From contig CADCVW010000083.1 in assembly GCA_902806235.1 (NCBI GenBank), positions 1 to 47,188 on the forward strand: a stretch of DNA of 47,188 bases, in the 5' to 3' direction. Positions 33,151-40,977 of this stretch are shown piece after piece (the stretch's first letter is position 1; the number at the start of each line of letters is the position of its first letter). The notes beneath the pieces are model-generated. The model saw only the letters and a list, made by a program, of their open reading frames with translations. It was not told the DNA's origin and searched no databases. The translations under genes and the position numbers were made by a program. Origin of the DNA: an uncultured Sphingomonadaceae bacterium (GTDB taxonomy: Bacteria > Pseudomonadota > Alphaproteobacteria > Sphingomonadales > Sphingomonadaceae).

Positions 33151-33178
33151 GGGCACTCCTTCGAGGGTGCCCATTTTT
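33151..33178 (+). terminator. Intrinsic terminator of terC
   Basis: GGGCACTC and GAGGGTGCCC form an 8-bp stem (one wobble) around a short loop containing TTCG, followed by ATTTTT, starting 7 nt after the terC stop. The stem, loop and T-run are all present, so this is a confident call for the end of the DUF465-terC transcript. Confidence 0.85.
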
Positions 33179-33369
33179 CGCAGCACATTCGTTACCCCGG
33201 TCTTGAGCCGGCATCTCGCTTCTTCGGCGAAAGAAGCGCCGCGGCGAAGCCGTGTCGTCGGACGAGTTGGGCCGGGGCGAGCCGGCCGACCCGCCGGCCG
33301 GCTTCGCGCTGATACTTGCCTAGCGCGACGATTGCTGCGCAATCGCTGCCCTAGTCTCGGGCGCTCAGC
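33179..33369. other. Intergenic gap without a gene, several short hairpins
   Basis: No coding signal is seen between terC and the lipoprotein gene. Short structures are CCGGCCG-ACCCG-CCGGCCGG-like pairing near 33284-33302 and CGATTGC-TGC-GCAATCG near 33327-33343. The latter may serve as a terminator-like hairpin for the minus-strand Mla operon, but no T-run follows it on that strand. Confidence 0.4.
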
Positions 33370-33954
33370 TCACCCGACCCAAGCGGCAACGTCATTTGCC
33401 ACTCGATTAGCCGCTTGGTTCAGCGCCGGCAACACCGCCGCCGCCGTCACCTCCGCCACCGGCACCCGCGCCTCGAAGCGGCGGCTCTCCACCCGGTCGC
33501 CGCCGCGCGCGATGGTCGCTTCGAGCGTAATCACCGCTTCCCGCCGGTCAGCGTCGACGCCCATGGCGAGCAGCTGTCCCGTCATCCGCTGCCCGGGGTC
33601 GAAGGTGAACTGCCGCTCCGCGAGTACCAGCCGCCCCGTTCGCGCCTCGATCACTTCGGAGATGAGCTGGCGCAGCAGCAGGCTCGGCTGGTCGACCCAC
33701 TGCGCTTGGCGGACGTAGGCCACCGCGGTGCCGCCCTGGCGTACGGGGACGCGCGTGGTGCGCAGCTCGGCGCCGACCGTGGGCGCGACCACCGTGATCG
33801 CGTTGGCGGAGTCGGCGGTGCGGCTCCGGCCGAGCTGGACGGGGGTCGCGGACTCCAGCCGCATCAGGGTGGGCGGAGGCGAGCCGCCGAAGCTGAGGCA
33901 ACCGGACAGGACCAGCGCGGCGCCTAGGGCGGCCAGGGCGGGCTTGCGGATCAC
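33370..33954 (-). CDS. ABC-transport auxiliary lipoprotein of the Mla-type operon
   Basis: A 194-aa lipoprotein: the signal peptide MIRKPALAALGAALVLSGC ends in an LSGC lipobox with the acylated Cys at residue 19. The body, with RLESATPVQLGR, the VPVRQGGTAVAYVRQAQWVD and LRQLISEVIEARTGRLVL segments, fits the DUF330/PqiC-like auxiliary lipoproteins found after MlaD/PqiB-type proteins. It probably sits in the periplasm or outer membrane as a partner for lipid transfer. The start is GTG at 33954 overlapping the TGA of mlaD (GTGA), with GAGGAA just upstream, so translation is coupled. It is the last gene of the operon. Confidence 0.88.
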   Translation of the reverse strand: MIRKPALAALGAALVLSGCLSFGGSPPPTLMRLESATPVQLGRSRTADSANAITVVAPTVGAELRTTRVPVRQGGTAVAYVRQAQWVDQPSLLLRQLISEVIEARTGRLVLAERQFTFDPGQRMTGQLLAMGVDADRREAVITLEATIARGGDRVESRRFEARVPVAEVTAAAVLPALNQAANRVANDVAAWVG

Positions 33955-34904
33955 TTCCTCTTCCTTTCGCGGTAGTTGGGCAGCTTGGGCGCGCCCAGGA
34001 TGGCGGTCGCCCCGCCCGTCTCCAGCCGCTGCGCCACCGTGTTCAGTGACGCCGCCGTCTCGCGCAGGTCGCTGATCAGCAGCCCAGCCTCCGGGATCGT
34101 CTGCTTGCTGAACGCCTGCAGCCCCGGCCGCGCGTCGGCCACCGCCGCGTCGAGCGCCGCGACCGAGCCCTGCGCCGCCTGCACGGTAGCGCGCAGGTCG
34201 CGTACCAGCGGCTGGCCTTCGGCGTCGAGCACGCGCTGCGAGCTGTTGGCGAGTTGCGCGAACTGCTCGGCCGCCAGCCCCGTCTGCTGCACGGCGATCC
34301 GCGCCTCGGCCAGCGTCGCCGCGATCTCGTCGGAGCGCGCGGCGAGCTCGCCGGAGATCACTTCCGTGTTGCCCAGGATGCCCGCGATCGACTCCTGGTT
34401 GCGCGCGGACAGGAGCTCCGTCAGCCGCTCGGTGAGCGTGCTCACCCGCTCCACGAGTTCGGGCGCGCTCGCCAGGATGGCGTTGATGCCGCCAGGCCGC
34501 GACGGGATTACCGGCACGCCGAACGGCCCGGGCCGGACGAGCGGCGGCGCGCCGCTCGTCCCGCCGTCCAGCGTGATCTGCGACACGCCGGTGAAGCCCA
34601 GCGACTGGATGCTCGCCTCCGTGCCGCGCACCACCGGGGTGTTCTCCTCCACGCCGATCCGCACGCGGACGAACTGGGGGTTGTTGGGCACCAGCCGGAT
34701 CTCGCGCACTTGGCCGACGGGCACGCCCGAGTAGGCCACCACCGAACCGCGGGCGAGGCCCGTCACGTCCTGGTTGAACAGCACGTCGTACTGCTTCTCG
34801 CCGCCCTCGTTGACCTGGCTCAGCCACACGGCGATGCCCAGCGCGAGCGCGATCAAAGCGAGCACGACGCCGCCGACCAGCAGGTGGTTGCTCCGGGTCT
34901 CCAT
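33951..34904 (-). CDS. mlaD: MlaD-like substrate-binding protein (MCE domain)
   Basis: A 317-aa protein with one N-terminal membrane anchor (NHLLVGGVVLALIALALGIA) and an MCE domain (about residues 38-120: YDVLFNQDVTGLARGSVVAY, GVPVGQVREIRL, and the ISQITLDGG-type strand). The C-terminal 180 residues are a long helical region that probably forms a tube or needle, as in the longer MCE proteins, making it larger than E. coli MlaD (about 180 aa). It binds phospholipid in the periplasm for retrograde or anterograde transfer. Its ATG follows the mlaF stop with no gap (TAGATG). Confidence 0.92.
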   Translation of the reverse strand: METRSNHLLVGGVVLALIALALGIAVWLSQVNEGGEKQYDVLFNQDVTGLARGSVVAYSGVPVGQVREIRLVPNNPQFVRVRIGVEENTPVVRGTEASIQSLGFTGVSQITLDGGTSGAPPLVRPGPFGVPVIPSRPGGINAILASAPELVERVSTLTERLTELLSARNQESIAGILGNTEVISGELAARSDEIAATLAEARIAVQQTGLAAEQFAQLANSSQRVLDAEGQPLVRDLRATVQAAQGSVAALDAAVADARPGLQAFSKQTIPEAGLLISDLRETAASLNTVAQRLETGGATAILGAPKLPNYRERKRK

Positions 34905-35768
34905 CTACGCCGCTTGCTCCTGATGCGCCTGTTCCGCGCTGTGCTCGGCGGCGCGACCGCGCGGGCCGGTGAAATATTCCTGGATCCAGGCGTTGTCGAC
35001 GCGCAGCAGCTCGTCGATCGTGCCCACGGCGATCACCTTCTTGTCCGCGAGCACCGCCACCCGGTCGCAGATCGCGTACAGCGTATCCAGGTCGTGGGTG
35101 ATCAGGAACACGGTCAGCCCCAGCCGCTCCTTCAGCCCCCGCGTCAGCTCGTCGAACGCCGCGGCACCAATGGGGTCGAGCCCGGCGGTCGGTTCATCGA
35201 GGAACAAGAGGTCCGGATCGAGCGCCAGCGCGCGCGCCAGCCCCGCGCGTTTCTTCATGCCGCCGGACAGCTCGTTCGGATATTTCTCGCCCGCCGACGG
35301 GTCGAGCCCGCTCATCACCAGCTTGTAGCCGGAAATTTCGTCGAGGAGCTTCTGCCCCATGCGCGGATAGAACTCGCGCAGCGGCACCTGCACGTTCTCC
35401 GCGACCGTCAGCGTCGAGAATAGGGCCCCGCCCTGGAACAGTATGCCCCAGCTCCGCCGGACCCCGCGCGCTTCCTCCTCGCTGCGGCCGACCATGGGCG
35501 CGCCGAATACGCTGACCTCGCCCGCCGTCGGCTGCTGCAGCCCGATAATGGAGCGCATCAGCACCGACTTGCCCGTGCCCGAGCCGCCGACCACGCCCAG
35601 GATCTCGCCGCGGCGCACGTCGAGGTTGAGCCCTTCGTGGACGACCTGCTCGCCAAACTGGTTTTTGAGCCCGCGCACCCGGATCACGACGTCGCCGTCG
35701 GGATCGGGCACCTCTTCCAGCGCCTCGCCATGCTCGAGGTCGCCGAGCTCGTCCAGATCGTCGGCCAT
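34905..35768 (-). CDS. mlaF: MlaF-like ABC transporter ATPase
   Basis: A 287-aa cytoplasmic ATPase that powers the MlaE permease. Walker A GVVGGSGTGKSVLMRSI, Q-loop GILFQGGALF, signature NELSGGMKKRAGLARALALD, Walker B LLFLDEPTAGLDP and the H-loop LITHDLDTLY are all intact; the SGGMKKR form of the signature is typical of the Mla/Ttg2A group. An acidic N-terminal extension of about 30 residues precedes the domain and the C-terminus carries the Ala/Gln-rich tail seen in many family members. The ATG at 35768 starts 2 nt after the mlaE stop. Confidence 0.95.
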   Translation of the reverse strand: MADDLDELGDLEHGEALEEVPDPDGDVVIRVRGLKNQFGEQVVHEGLNLDVRRGEILGVVGGSGTGKSVLMRSIIGLQQPTAGEVSVFGAPMVGRSEEEARGVRRSWGILFQGGALFSTLTVAENVQVPLREFYPRMGQKLLDEISGYKLVMSGLDPSAGEKYPNELSGGMKKRAGLARALALDPDLLFLDEPTAGLDPIGAAAFDELTRGLKERLGLTVFLITHDLDTLYAICDRVAVLADKKVIAVGTIDELLRVDNAWIQEYFTGPRGRAAEHSAEQAHQEQAA

Positions 35769-35770
35769 GC

Positions 35771-36868
35771 TCAGTTCCAGCCGATCTCGGTGAAGAACAC
35801 CGCGAAGAAGGCGTCGATCACGATCACCAGGAAGATTGCCTGCACCACCGCCGCCGTGGTGCGCAGACCCACCTCCTCGGCGTTGGCCTCCACCTGCATG
35901 CCTTGGAAGCAGCCGGCGAGCGCGATAATCGCACCGAACACGGGGGCCTTGACCAGCCCGACCCACAGGTCAGTGATCGGCACCACCTCGCGCAGCCGCT
36001 GGACGAAGGTCACGGGCGGGATGTCGAGCGCGATCCACGACAGGAGCCCGCCGCCGATGATGGCGACCACGGAAGCGTAGGCGGCGAGCAGCGGCATCAT
36101 CAGCACAGTGGCCAGGAATCGCGGCAAAACGAGGGCTTCCATCGGCGACACGCCGATGGTGCGCATCGCGTCCACCTCCTCCGCGAGCTTCATGGAGCCG
36201 ATCTGCGCGGCGAAGGCGGAACCGGATCGGCCGGCGACCATGATGGCTGTCATCAGCACGCCGAGTTCGCGCAAGGTGATACGCCCGACGAGGTTTATGG
36301 TGAACACCTCCGCGCCGAACTGGCGCAGCTGCACCGCGCCCTGCTGGGCGATGACGATGCCGATCAGGAAGCTCATCAGCCCGATGATGCCGAGCGCGCG
36401 CACGCCGACCACCTCGAACCGCTGGACCACCGCGTTAAGGCGCAAGCGCCGCGGGTGCCGGATCACCCGCCCGACCGAGAGCATCAGCGCGCCGAAGAAG
36501 CCGACGAGGCCGAGCATGGTGCGCCCGGCGGTCGCCGTCGCGTCGCCCACCTCACCGAGCAGGCGGATCAGCCCGCCCGGCCGCTCCGGCCGCACCCGCA
36601 CGGGCTTGTCGGCCTGCGCGACCTGGGCGAGCAGGCTCGCCGAACGCTCGTCGGCGCCGACCACCGCCGCGCCGCGGTCGCGCACCAGCCTGTGGACGAT
36701 CCACGCGCCCACCGTGTCCATCCGCTCGACGCCCGACAGGTCGATGTGCGTGCCGGCCTTCACCGCCGCGTCGAGCCGGCGCGGCAGGTTGCCGAGCTGG
36801 GCGAGCGTCAGCGGCCCGGACAGCCGCACGACCTCCCCGGCCCTTTCCAAACGCGCCACTTGCTGCAT
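35771..36868 (-). CDS. mlaE: MlaE-like ABC permease with N-terminal STAS domain
   Basis: A 365-aa protein combining an MlaB-like STAS domain (about residues 1-90: HIDLSGVERMDTVGAWIVHR carries the expected strand-helix) with an MlaE permease (about 115-365, five or six membrane segments). Permease signatures include IIGLMSFLIGIVIAQQG, GVLMTAIMVAGRSGSAFAAQ and EEVDAMRTIGVSPMEALVLP. In E. coli MlaB and MlaE are separate proteins; the fusion explains why no separate mlaB gene is present. It is the first gene of the four-gene operon. The start ATG at 36868 has no strong ribosome binding site. Confidence 0.94.
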   Translation of the reverse strand: MQQVARLERAGEVVRLSGPLTLAQLGNLPRRLDAAVKAGTHIDLSGVERMDTVGAWIVHRLVRDRGAAVVGADERSASLLAQVAQADKPVRVRPERPGGLIRLLGEVGDATATAGRTMLGLVGFFGALMLSVGRVIRHPRRLRLNAVVQRFEVVGVRALGIIGLMSFLIGIVIAQQGAVQLRQFGAEVFTINLVGRITLRELGVLMTAIMVAGRSGSAFAAQIGSMKLAEEVDAMRTIGVSPMEALVLPRFLATVLMMPLLAAYASVVAIIGGGLLSWIALDIPPVTFVQRLREVVPITDLWVGLVKAPVFGAIIALAGCFQGMQVEANAEEVGLRTTAAVVQAIFLVIVIDAFFAVFFTEIGWN

Positions 36869-36961
36869 CGCGGCGCGATGTGGGGGAAAACGGCCTAGGG
36901 GGCAAGCGCGGTCGAGCTACGACCATAGTGACGCGGGAGCGCCGATTGGCGCTTGCCTAGT

Positions 36962-37217
36962 TCAGACTACGACACTCTCGGTGTCCCAGGCCGCGTGCCG
37001 CAGCCCTACGGTAAGCTGCATACCCGCGTTGTTGCGCTCCATCCACCATGAAAGGGCCGGGTGGAATGGACAGGAACAGCACGGCGTTTTGATGATAGTT
37101 ATATTCCACCACCCGATAACCCGCCGACGCCCCATGTGACGCGAACGAATGGTCGGTGAACTCGTAAAGGTGGTACGGAGCGAGCTCCATCCTGTCTGGC
37201 TTGGCTTCCCGCGACCC
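36962..37217 (-). pseudogene. 3' remnant of a SAM-dependent methyltransferase, frameshifted
   Basis: Reading the minus strand gives PDRMELAPYHLYEFTDHSFA, then GYRVVEYNYHQN and SIPPGPFM, which is the kind of C-terminal segment (PYHLYEF) found in class I methyltransferases of the Methyltransf_23 type. After FM the frame breaks; in the next frame it continues MERNNAGMQLTVGLRHAA and stops at 36962-36964. The catalytic N-terminal two thirds are missing: upstream of about 37217 the strand runs into another gene in the opposite direction. It is therefore a truncated and frameshifted fragment. The assignment rests on the motif pattern and continuity across the shift. Confidence 0.65.
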
Positions 37218-37818
37218 CCGCAAGCGGCTGCGCAGCAGCGGCCGTTTGCTGGCCTACCATCTCCAGTCGCTGCCCAAGGCGGCCGCGGATGAATACTTGG
37301 AAGTCGCCCCGCCGCTCACGGCGGCACATATGCCTGAAGCGAGATTATACCCGTCGCGCGAGGCAATTCTGCACGCTTTGCCGAAAAGCGGCGTGGCGGG
37401 CGAGGTCGGCACTTGGCACGGCGACTTCGCCCGCAGGATTGCGGAAACCTGCCGCCCTGAAATCCTGCACATCTCTGCCATCGACCTCGCGGCTTTCAAC
37501 GAGCGCGAGGTCCGCGCCAGCCTGGGCGGGGCCGAGCTGCGTACTCACCAGGGCGACAGCTTAACCGAGCTGCACCGCTTCGGCCCCGACAACTTCGACT
37601 GGCTGTACGCCGACGGCGACCATAGCTACTCGGACGTTAAGAAGAACCTGGAAGCCGCGAACTTCGACCTGAGGCCGGGCGGTTTCCTGATGTGCATCGA
37701 TTACACCAACTGGGCTTGCGCTCCCGCCGAACCTTGCGGCATCGCCCGGGCCGCCCACGAGTTCTGCCTAGGGCGGGGCTTCGTCAACACGAGCTTCGCC
37801 CTGCACGGCACGGGCTAA
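37201..37818 (+). CDS. Class I SAM methyltransferase with a shifted C-terminus
   Basis: A 205-aa reading frame. From residue about 48 it matches a class I methyltransferase: LYPSREAILHALPKSGVAGE, VGTWHGDFARRIAE (motif I), then DNFDWLYADGDHSYSDVKKN and LRPGGFLMCIDYTNW, as in Methyltransf_24-type proteins. The start is uncertain: TTG at 37201 opens the frame, while ATG at 37330 lies just before the conserved part and lacks a ribosome binding site. The stop at 37816-37818 comes early. One base out of frame the text continues AKHNMLLRKPD to a stop at 37847-37849, which looks like the true tail. It may be a recent frameshift; the enzyme core is otherwise complete. Confidence 0.7.
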   Translation: MASRDPRKRLRSSGRLLAYHLQSLPKAAADEYLEVAPPLTAAHMPEARLYPSREAILHALPKSGVAGEVGTWHGDFARRIAETCRPEILHISAIDLAAFNEREVRASLGGAELRTHQGDSLTELHRFGPDNFDWLYADGDHSYSDVKKNLEAANFDLRPGGFLMCIDYTNWACAPAEPCGIARAAHEFCLGRGFVNTSFALHGTG

Positions 37819-37959
37819 ACATAACATGCTGCTGCGCAAGCCGGACTGATTGCCCAGCGGGCTCGTCGAGTGCGGGAACGGGAATTAGGCTGCGCTATTC
37901 GCCCGGCACGAGTTCTCGGGACGGAGCGAAAACAACTGGCGTTGTAGGACTTCAAGAAG

Positions 37960-37974
37960 GAACAGAGAGCGAAC
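37960..37974 (+). promoter_or_regulatory. LexA box, GAAC-N7-GAAC
   Basis: GAACAGAGAGCGAAC is an exact match to the alphaproteobacterial SOS box, which is a direct repeat GTTC-N7-GTTC read here on the opposite strand as GAAC-N7-GAAC; the next base also matches (GAACA at both halves). It ends 24 nt upstream of the GTG start of the 60-aa gene at 37998, an appropriate position to overlap its promoter. The same spacing arising by chance is not negligible over 47 kb, but its placement is favourable. Confidence 0.55.
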
Positions 37975-37997
37975 ATAGCTCACCGAGGCCGCTCGCC

Positions 37998-38180
37998 GTG
38001 CTGCTGATCCGCATCGAACGCTTCCTCCGCGCCCGGCAGATGCCGCCCACCCACGTCGGTCGCGAGGTGCTGGGCGACCCGTGCTTCGTCCAGGACCTCC
38101 GCCAAGGCCGCGAGCCGCGCCCCGCCACCGTGCGGCGGGTCGCCGCCTACCTGGACGAACGGGACGGCAAGGGCGAGTAG
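37998..38180 (+). CDS. Small XRE-like helix-turn-helix protein, possible SOS gene
   Basis: A 60-aa protein that begins at GTG 37998 with GAGG 9 nt upstream. Its helices are IRIERFLRARQMPPTHVGRE, VLGDPCFVQDLRQGR and a C-terminal TVRRVAAYLDERDGKGE. The pattern, with a GR-E turn, DP before a helix, then GREPR and a final helix, resembles short Cro/XRE-like DNA-binding folds and matches small uncharacterised proteins I recall from sphingomonads. No function is assigned. A LexA box lies 24 nt upstream. It is convergent with the PLP-enzyme gene, 9 nt away. Confidence 0.7.
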   Translation: MLLIRIERFLRARQMPPTHVGREVLGDPCFVQDLRQGREPRPATVRRVAAYLDERDGKGE

Positions 38181-38189
38181 CGACCGCGC

Positions 38190-39530
38190 TCACACCACCG
38201 CCAGCGCCTGCTCGAAGTCCGCCAGCAGGTCGCCGACGTTCTCCACGCCGATAGAGATGCGCACCATGTTGTCGGCGATGCCCAGCGCCGCGCGGCGCGC
38301 GGGGGCGACGGACAGGTGGGTCATCGCCGCCGGGTGGCTCGCCAAGGTTTCGGTGCCGCCGAGGCTCACCGCCAGCTTGGCGATCTTGAGCGCGTCGAGG
38401 AAGGCGAAGGCCTCCGCCTCACCGCCCTTGAGGTAAAGCGAGAAGGTCGAGCCCGCGCCGGTGCAGTGGCGGCGGTAGATGTCGGCCTGGCGCTCGTCGG
38501 CGGGGAAGCCGAGATAGATTACCTTCTCCGTCTTGGGGTGCTCGGCGAGCCACTTACAGACGATGGCGGCGTTCTCGCCCGCGCGGCTCATGCGGAGCTC
38601 GAGCGTTTCGAGGGAACGCAGCAGCATCCACGCAGAATTGGGATCGAGGATGGTGCCCACCGTGTTGCGGATCATCCGCACGGGATCGAGCCACTTCTTC
38701 GCCCCCAGCGCGCCGCCCGCGACGAGGTCCGAATGGCCGCCGGCGTATTTGGTGAGCGAGTAGACGACGATGTCCGCGCCGTGCTGCAGAGGTTTCAGCC
38801 ACAGCGGGCCGAGGAAGGTGTTGTCGATCACGATCGGGCACTTGGCCGCGTCGAGCAGTTCGTTGCGCACCTCTGCAACCGCCTGCACGTCGACCAGCAC
38901 GTTGGTCGGGTTGGCGGGGCTTTCGAGGTAGATCAGCGCCACGTTGCCCATGCCGCGGGCGCGCTCGACGGTCGCCGCGATCTCTTCGTGCGAAGCACCT
39001 GCGGGGAAGTCGACGAAGTGGACGCCGAACTTGCCCAGCACGCGGGCGATCAGCGTCTCGGTCGCCGCGTAGAGCGGGGCGGAGTGGACGATCACATCGC
39101 CCGGCCGCACCAGCGCCAGCAGCACGGTGGCGATGGCCGCCATGCCGGAGGAGAAGAGCAGCGCCTCCTCCGCGTCCTCCCACAGGCCCAGTCGATCCTC
39201 GGCGATCTCCTGGTTGGGGCCGTTGAAGCGCGAATAGACAAGGCCCTCCGAGCCTCCCGGCCGCTTGCCGGTAACGCCCTCGAAGTGCCGCTTGCCGGCG
39301 GCCGCGTTCTCGAAGACGAAGGTGGAGGTGAGAAAGATCGGGGGCTTGAGCGAGCCTTCCGACAGCATCGGGTCGTAGCCGTGGCCCATCATCAGGGTGG
39401 ACGGGTGGAGCTTGCGCCCGCCGATCTCCAGCACGTCGGGCTTGGGCCGGCGGCGCGGGTCGGACGCGGCGGCAGGGACGCTCGACATGTCGGCTTCGTT
39501 TTCGCCCGTGTCGGCGGTGTGGTCGGTCAT
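38190..39530 (-). CDS. PLP-dependent Cys/Met metabolism enzyme (cystathionine gamma-synthase family)
   Basis: A 446-aa fold-type I PLP enzyme of the cystathionine gamma-synthase, cystathionine lyase and methionine gamma-lyase group. Key segments are YSRFNGPNQEIAEDRLGLWE, LLFSSGMAAIATVLLALVRP, ESPANPTNVLVDV, PIVIDNTFLGP and the PLP-lysine motif YSLTKYAGGHSDLVAGG. Which substrate it uses cannot be decided by eye; the N-terminal 60-residue extension is longer than in E. coli MetB. The start at 39530 has AAGGA upstream; a longer reading frame is ignored. It is the last gene of the five-gene operon, 40 nt after the SLC13 gene. Confidence 0.9.
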   Translation of the reverse strand: MTDHTADTGENEADMSSVPAAASDPRRRPKPDVLEIGGRKLHPSTLMMGHGYDPMLSEGSLKPPIFLTSTFVFENAAAGKRHFEGVTGKRPGGSEGLVYSRFNGPNQEIAEDRLGLWEDAEEALLFSSGMAAIATVLLALVRPGDVIVHSAPLYAATETLIARVLGKFGVHFVDFPAGASHEEIAATVERARGMGNVALIYLESPANPTNVLVDVQAVAEVRNELLDAAKCPIVIDNTFLGPLWLKPLQHGADIVVYSLTKYAGGHSDLVAGGALGAKKWLDPVRMIRNTVGTILDPNSAWMLLRSLETLELRMSRAGENAAIVCKWLAEHPKTEKVIYLGFPADERQADIYRRHCTGAGSTFSLYLKGGEAEAFAFLDALKIAKLAVSLGGTETLASHPAAMTHLSVAPARRAALGIADNMVRISIGVENVGDLLADFEQALAVV

Positions 39531-39570
39531 GGGTGGGTTGTCCTTGCGCGGATGCGTTGCTCCGCACGCT

Positions 39571-40977
39571 CTAGCCCACAACCGACCCCACCGCCCAGAC
39601 CACCCCGACAATCAGGAAAATCCCCGCCACGTCGAGCAGGAACCCCGCCCGCAGCATCCGCGGCAGGGCGATGTGGCCCGTCGCCCAGGCGATCGCGTTG
39701 GGGCCCGTCCCGGACGGCAGCATGAAGCCCCAGCTCGCCGCCATCGCCGCCGACACCGCGAGCAGCGCCGGGTCCGCCCCCGTCGCGGCGATCAGCCCGC
39801 CGACCACCGGCATCACGCCGCTGGCGGTGGCGACGTTGGACGCAAATTCAGTGACCAGCACGACGAGGCCGACGAGCAGCAGCGCGAGCAGCACCGGCTC
39901 CCAGGTCGAGAAGCCCTCCAATGCCTCACCCAGCCACTTGGCCAAGCCGGACGCGCCGATGCCCTCAGCGAGCGCGAGCCCGCCGCCGAACATCATGATC
40001 ACGCCCCAGGGCGCGCGGTCGGCCTCCTGCCAATTGAGCAGCGGCCGGCCCGAGCCGTCGGGGACCACGAACAGCAGCAGCGCGCCGACGATGGCGATCG
40101 TGCCGTCCTCCACCGCGTCCTCGGGCAGCCGATCCGCCACCAGCGGCAAGAGCATCCAGCCCGCGACCACCAACGCCAGGAGCGGCAGCAGGCGCTTCTC
40201 CGCTCCCGTCCATGCCCCCGCGCCGCCCACCGCCGCGCGGGCCGCGCCCACGTCGAACGTCGCCCGACCCACGCCCTGCACGCGCATCAGGATGGCCCAG
40301 CACAAGGGGATCGCCACCGCGACGATGGGTAGGCCGAAGGCTGCCCAGGTCATGAAGCTGATGTCGTAGCCGACGCTGCGCTCGATCAGCCCAGCGGCGA
40401 TGCCGTTGGTGGGCGAGCCGACGAGCGTGCCGAGCCCGCCAATGGAGGCGGCGAAGGCAATGCCCATGGCGAGCGCGCCGGGCAGCCCGTCCGTCTCGCC
40501 CTCCTGCGTTCCCCCTGCGCGCAGCACGGCGACCGCGATCGGCACCATGATCAATGCGGTGGCGGTGTTGGAGACGAGCAGCGACAGGGTGGCGGTGGCC
40601 GCCATGAAGGCGAACAGGAGCCCGCCCGCGCTCGCCCCGCTGCGCCGGACGATGGCGAGCGCCAAGCGGCGGTGCAGCCCCGTGCGCTCGATGGCGAGCG
40701 CCAGGAACGCGCCGCCGAGGACGAGGAAGAGGATGGGCGACAGGTACGCCCCCGCCGCCTCGCGCGGGGACAGCACCCCGGCCAACGGCAGGACGACGAA
40801 GGGGAGCAGCGCGGTGGCGGTGAGCGGCAGCGCTTCCGTCATCCACCACGCGGCCATGAGCAGGAGCAGGGCGAACACGCGCCAGGCTTGCGGGGGCATG
40901 CCGCCCAGCGGGGGCGAGAGCCACATGAGCGCGAACAGGACGAGGCCGAACCAAAAGCCGATGCGCCGCGCGGTCAT
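39571..40977 (-). CDS. SLC13/DASS-family anion:sodium symporter
   Basis: A 468-aa inner-membrane transporter for dicarboxylates or other anions. About eleven membrane segments and both SNT-type motifs are present: LVSNTATALIMVPIA in the first half and TEFASNVATASGVMPVV in the second, each followed by the hairpin that forms the sodium and substrate sites. GGLGTLVGSPTNGIAAG and LPSGTGPNAIAWATGHI are further family signatures. The start ATG overlaps the pgeF stop by 4 nt (ATGA). The substrate is unknown; its place next to a sulfur amino acid enzyme would also fit sulfate-type ligands, but this is speculation. Confidence 0.93.
   Translation of the reverse strand: MTARRIGFWFGLVLFALMWLSPPLGGMPPQAWRVFALLLLMAAWWMTEALPLTATALLPFVVLPLAGVLSPREAAGAYLSPILFLVLGGAFLALAIERTGLHRRLALAIVRRSGASAGGLLFAFMAATATLSLLVSNTATALIMVPIAVAVLRAGGTQEGETDGLPGALAMGIAFAASIGGLGTLVGSPTNGIAAGLIERSVGYDISFMTWAAFGLPIVAVAIPLCWAILMRVQGVGRATFDVGAARAAVGGAGAWTGAEKRLLPLLALVVAGWMLLPLVADRLPEDAVEDGTIAIVGALLLFVVPDGSGRPLLNWQEADRAPWGVIMMFGGGLALAEGIGASGLAKWLGEALEGFSTWEPVLLALLLVGLVVLVTEFASNVATASGVMPVVGGLIAATGADPALLAVSAAMAASWGFMLPSGTGPNAIAWATGHIALPRMLRAGFLLDVAGIFLIVGVVWAVGSVVG

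Noticed and set aside
37201-37223. Short minus-strand gene of 88 aa starting near 37223
   Set aside because: Better explained as the truncated and frameshifted tail of a methyltransferase, because homology-like sequence continues in a second frame to 36962.
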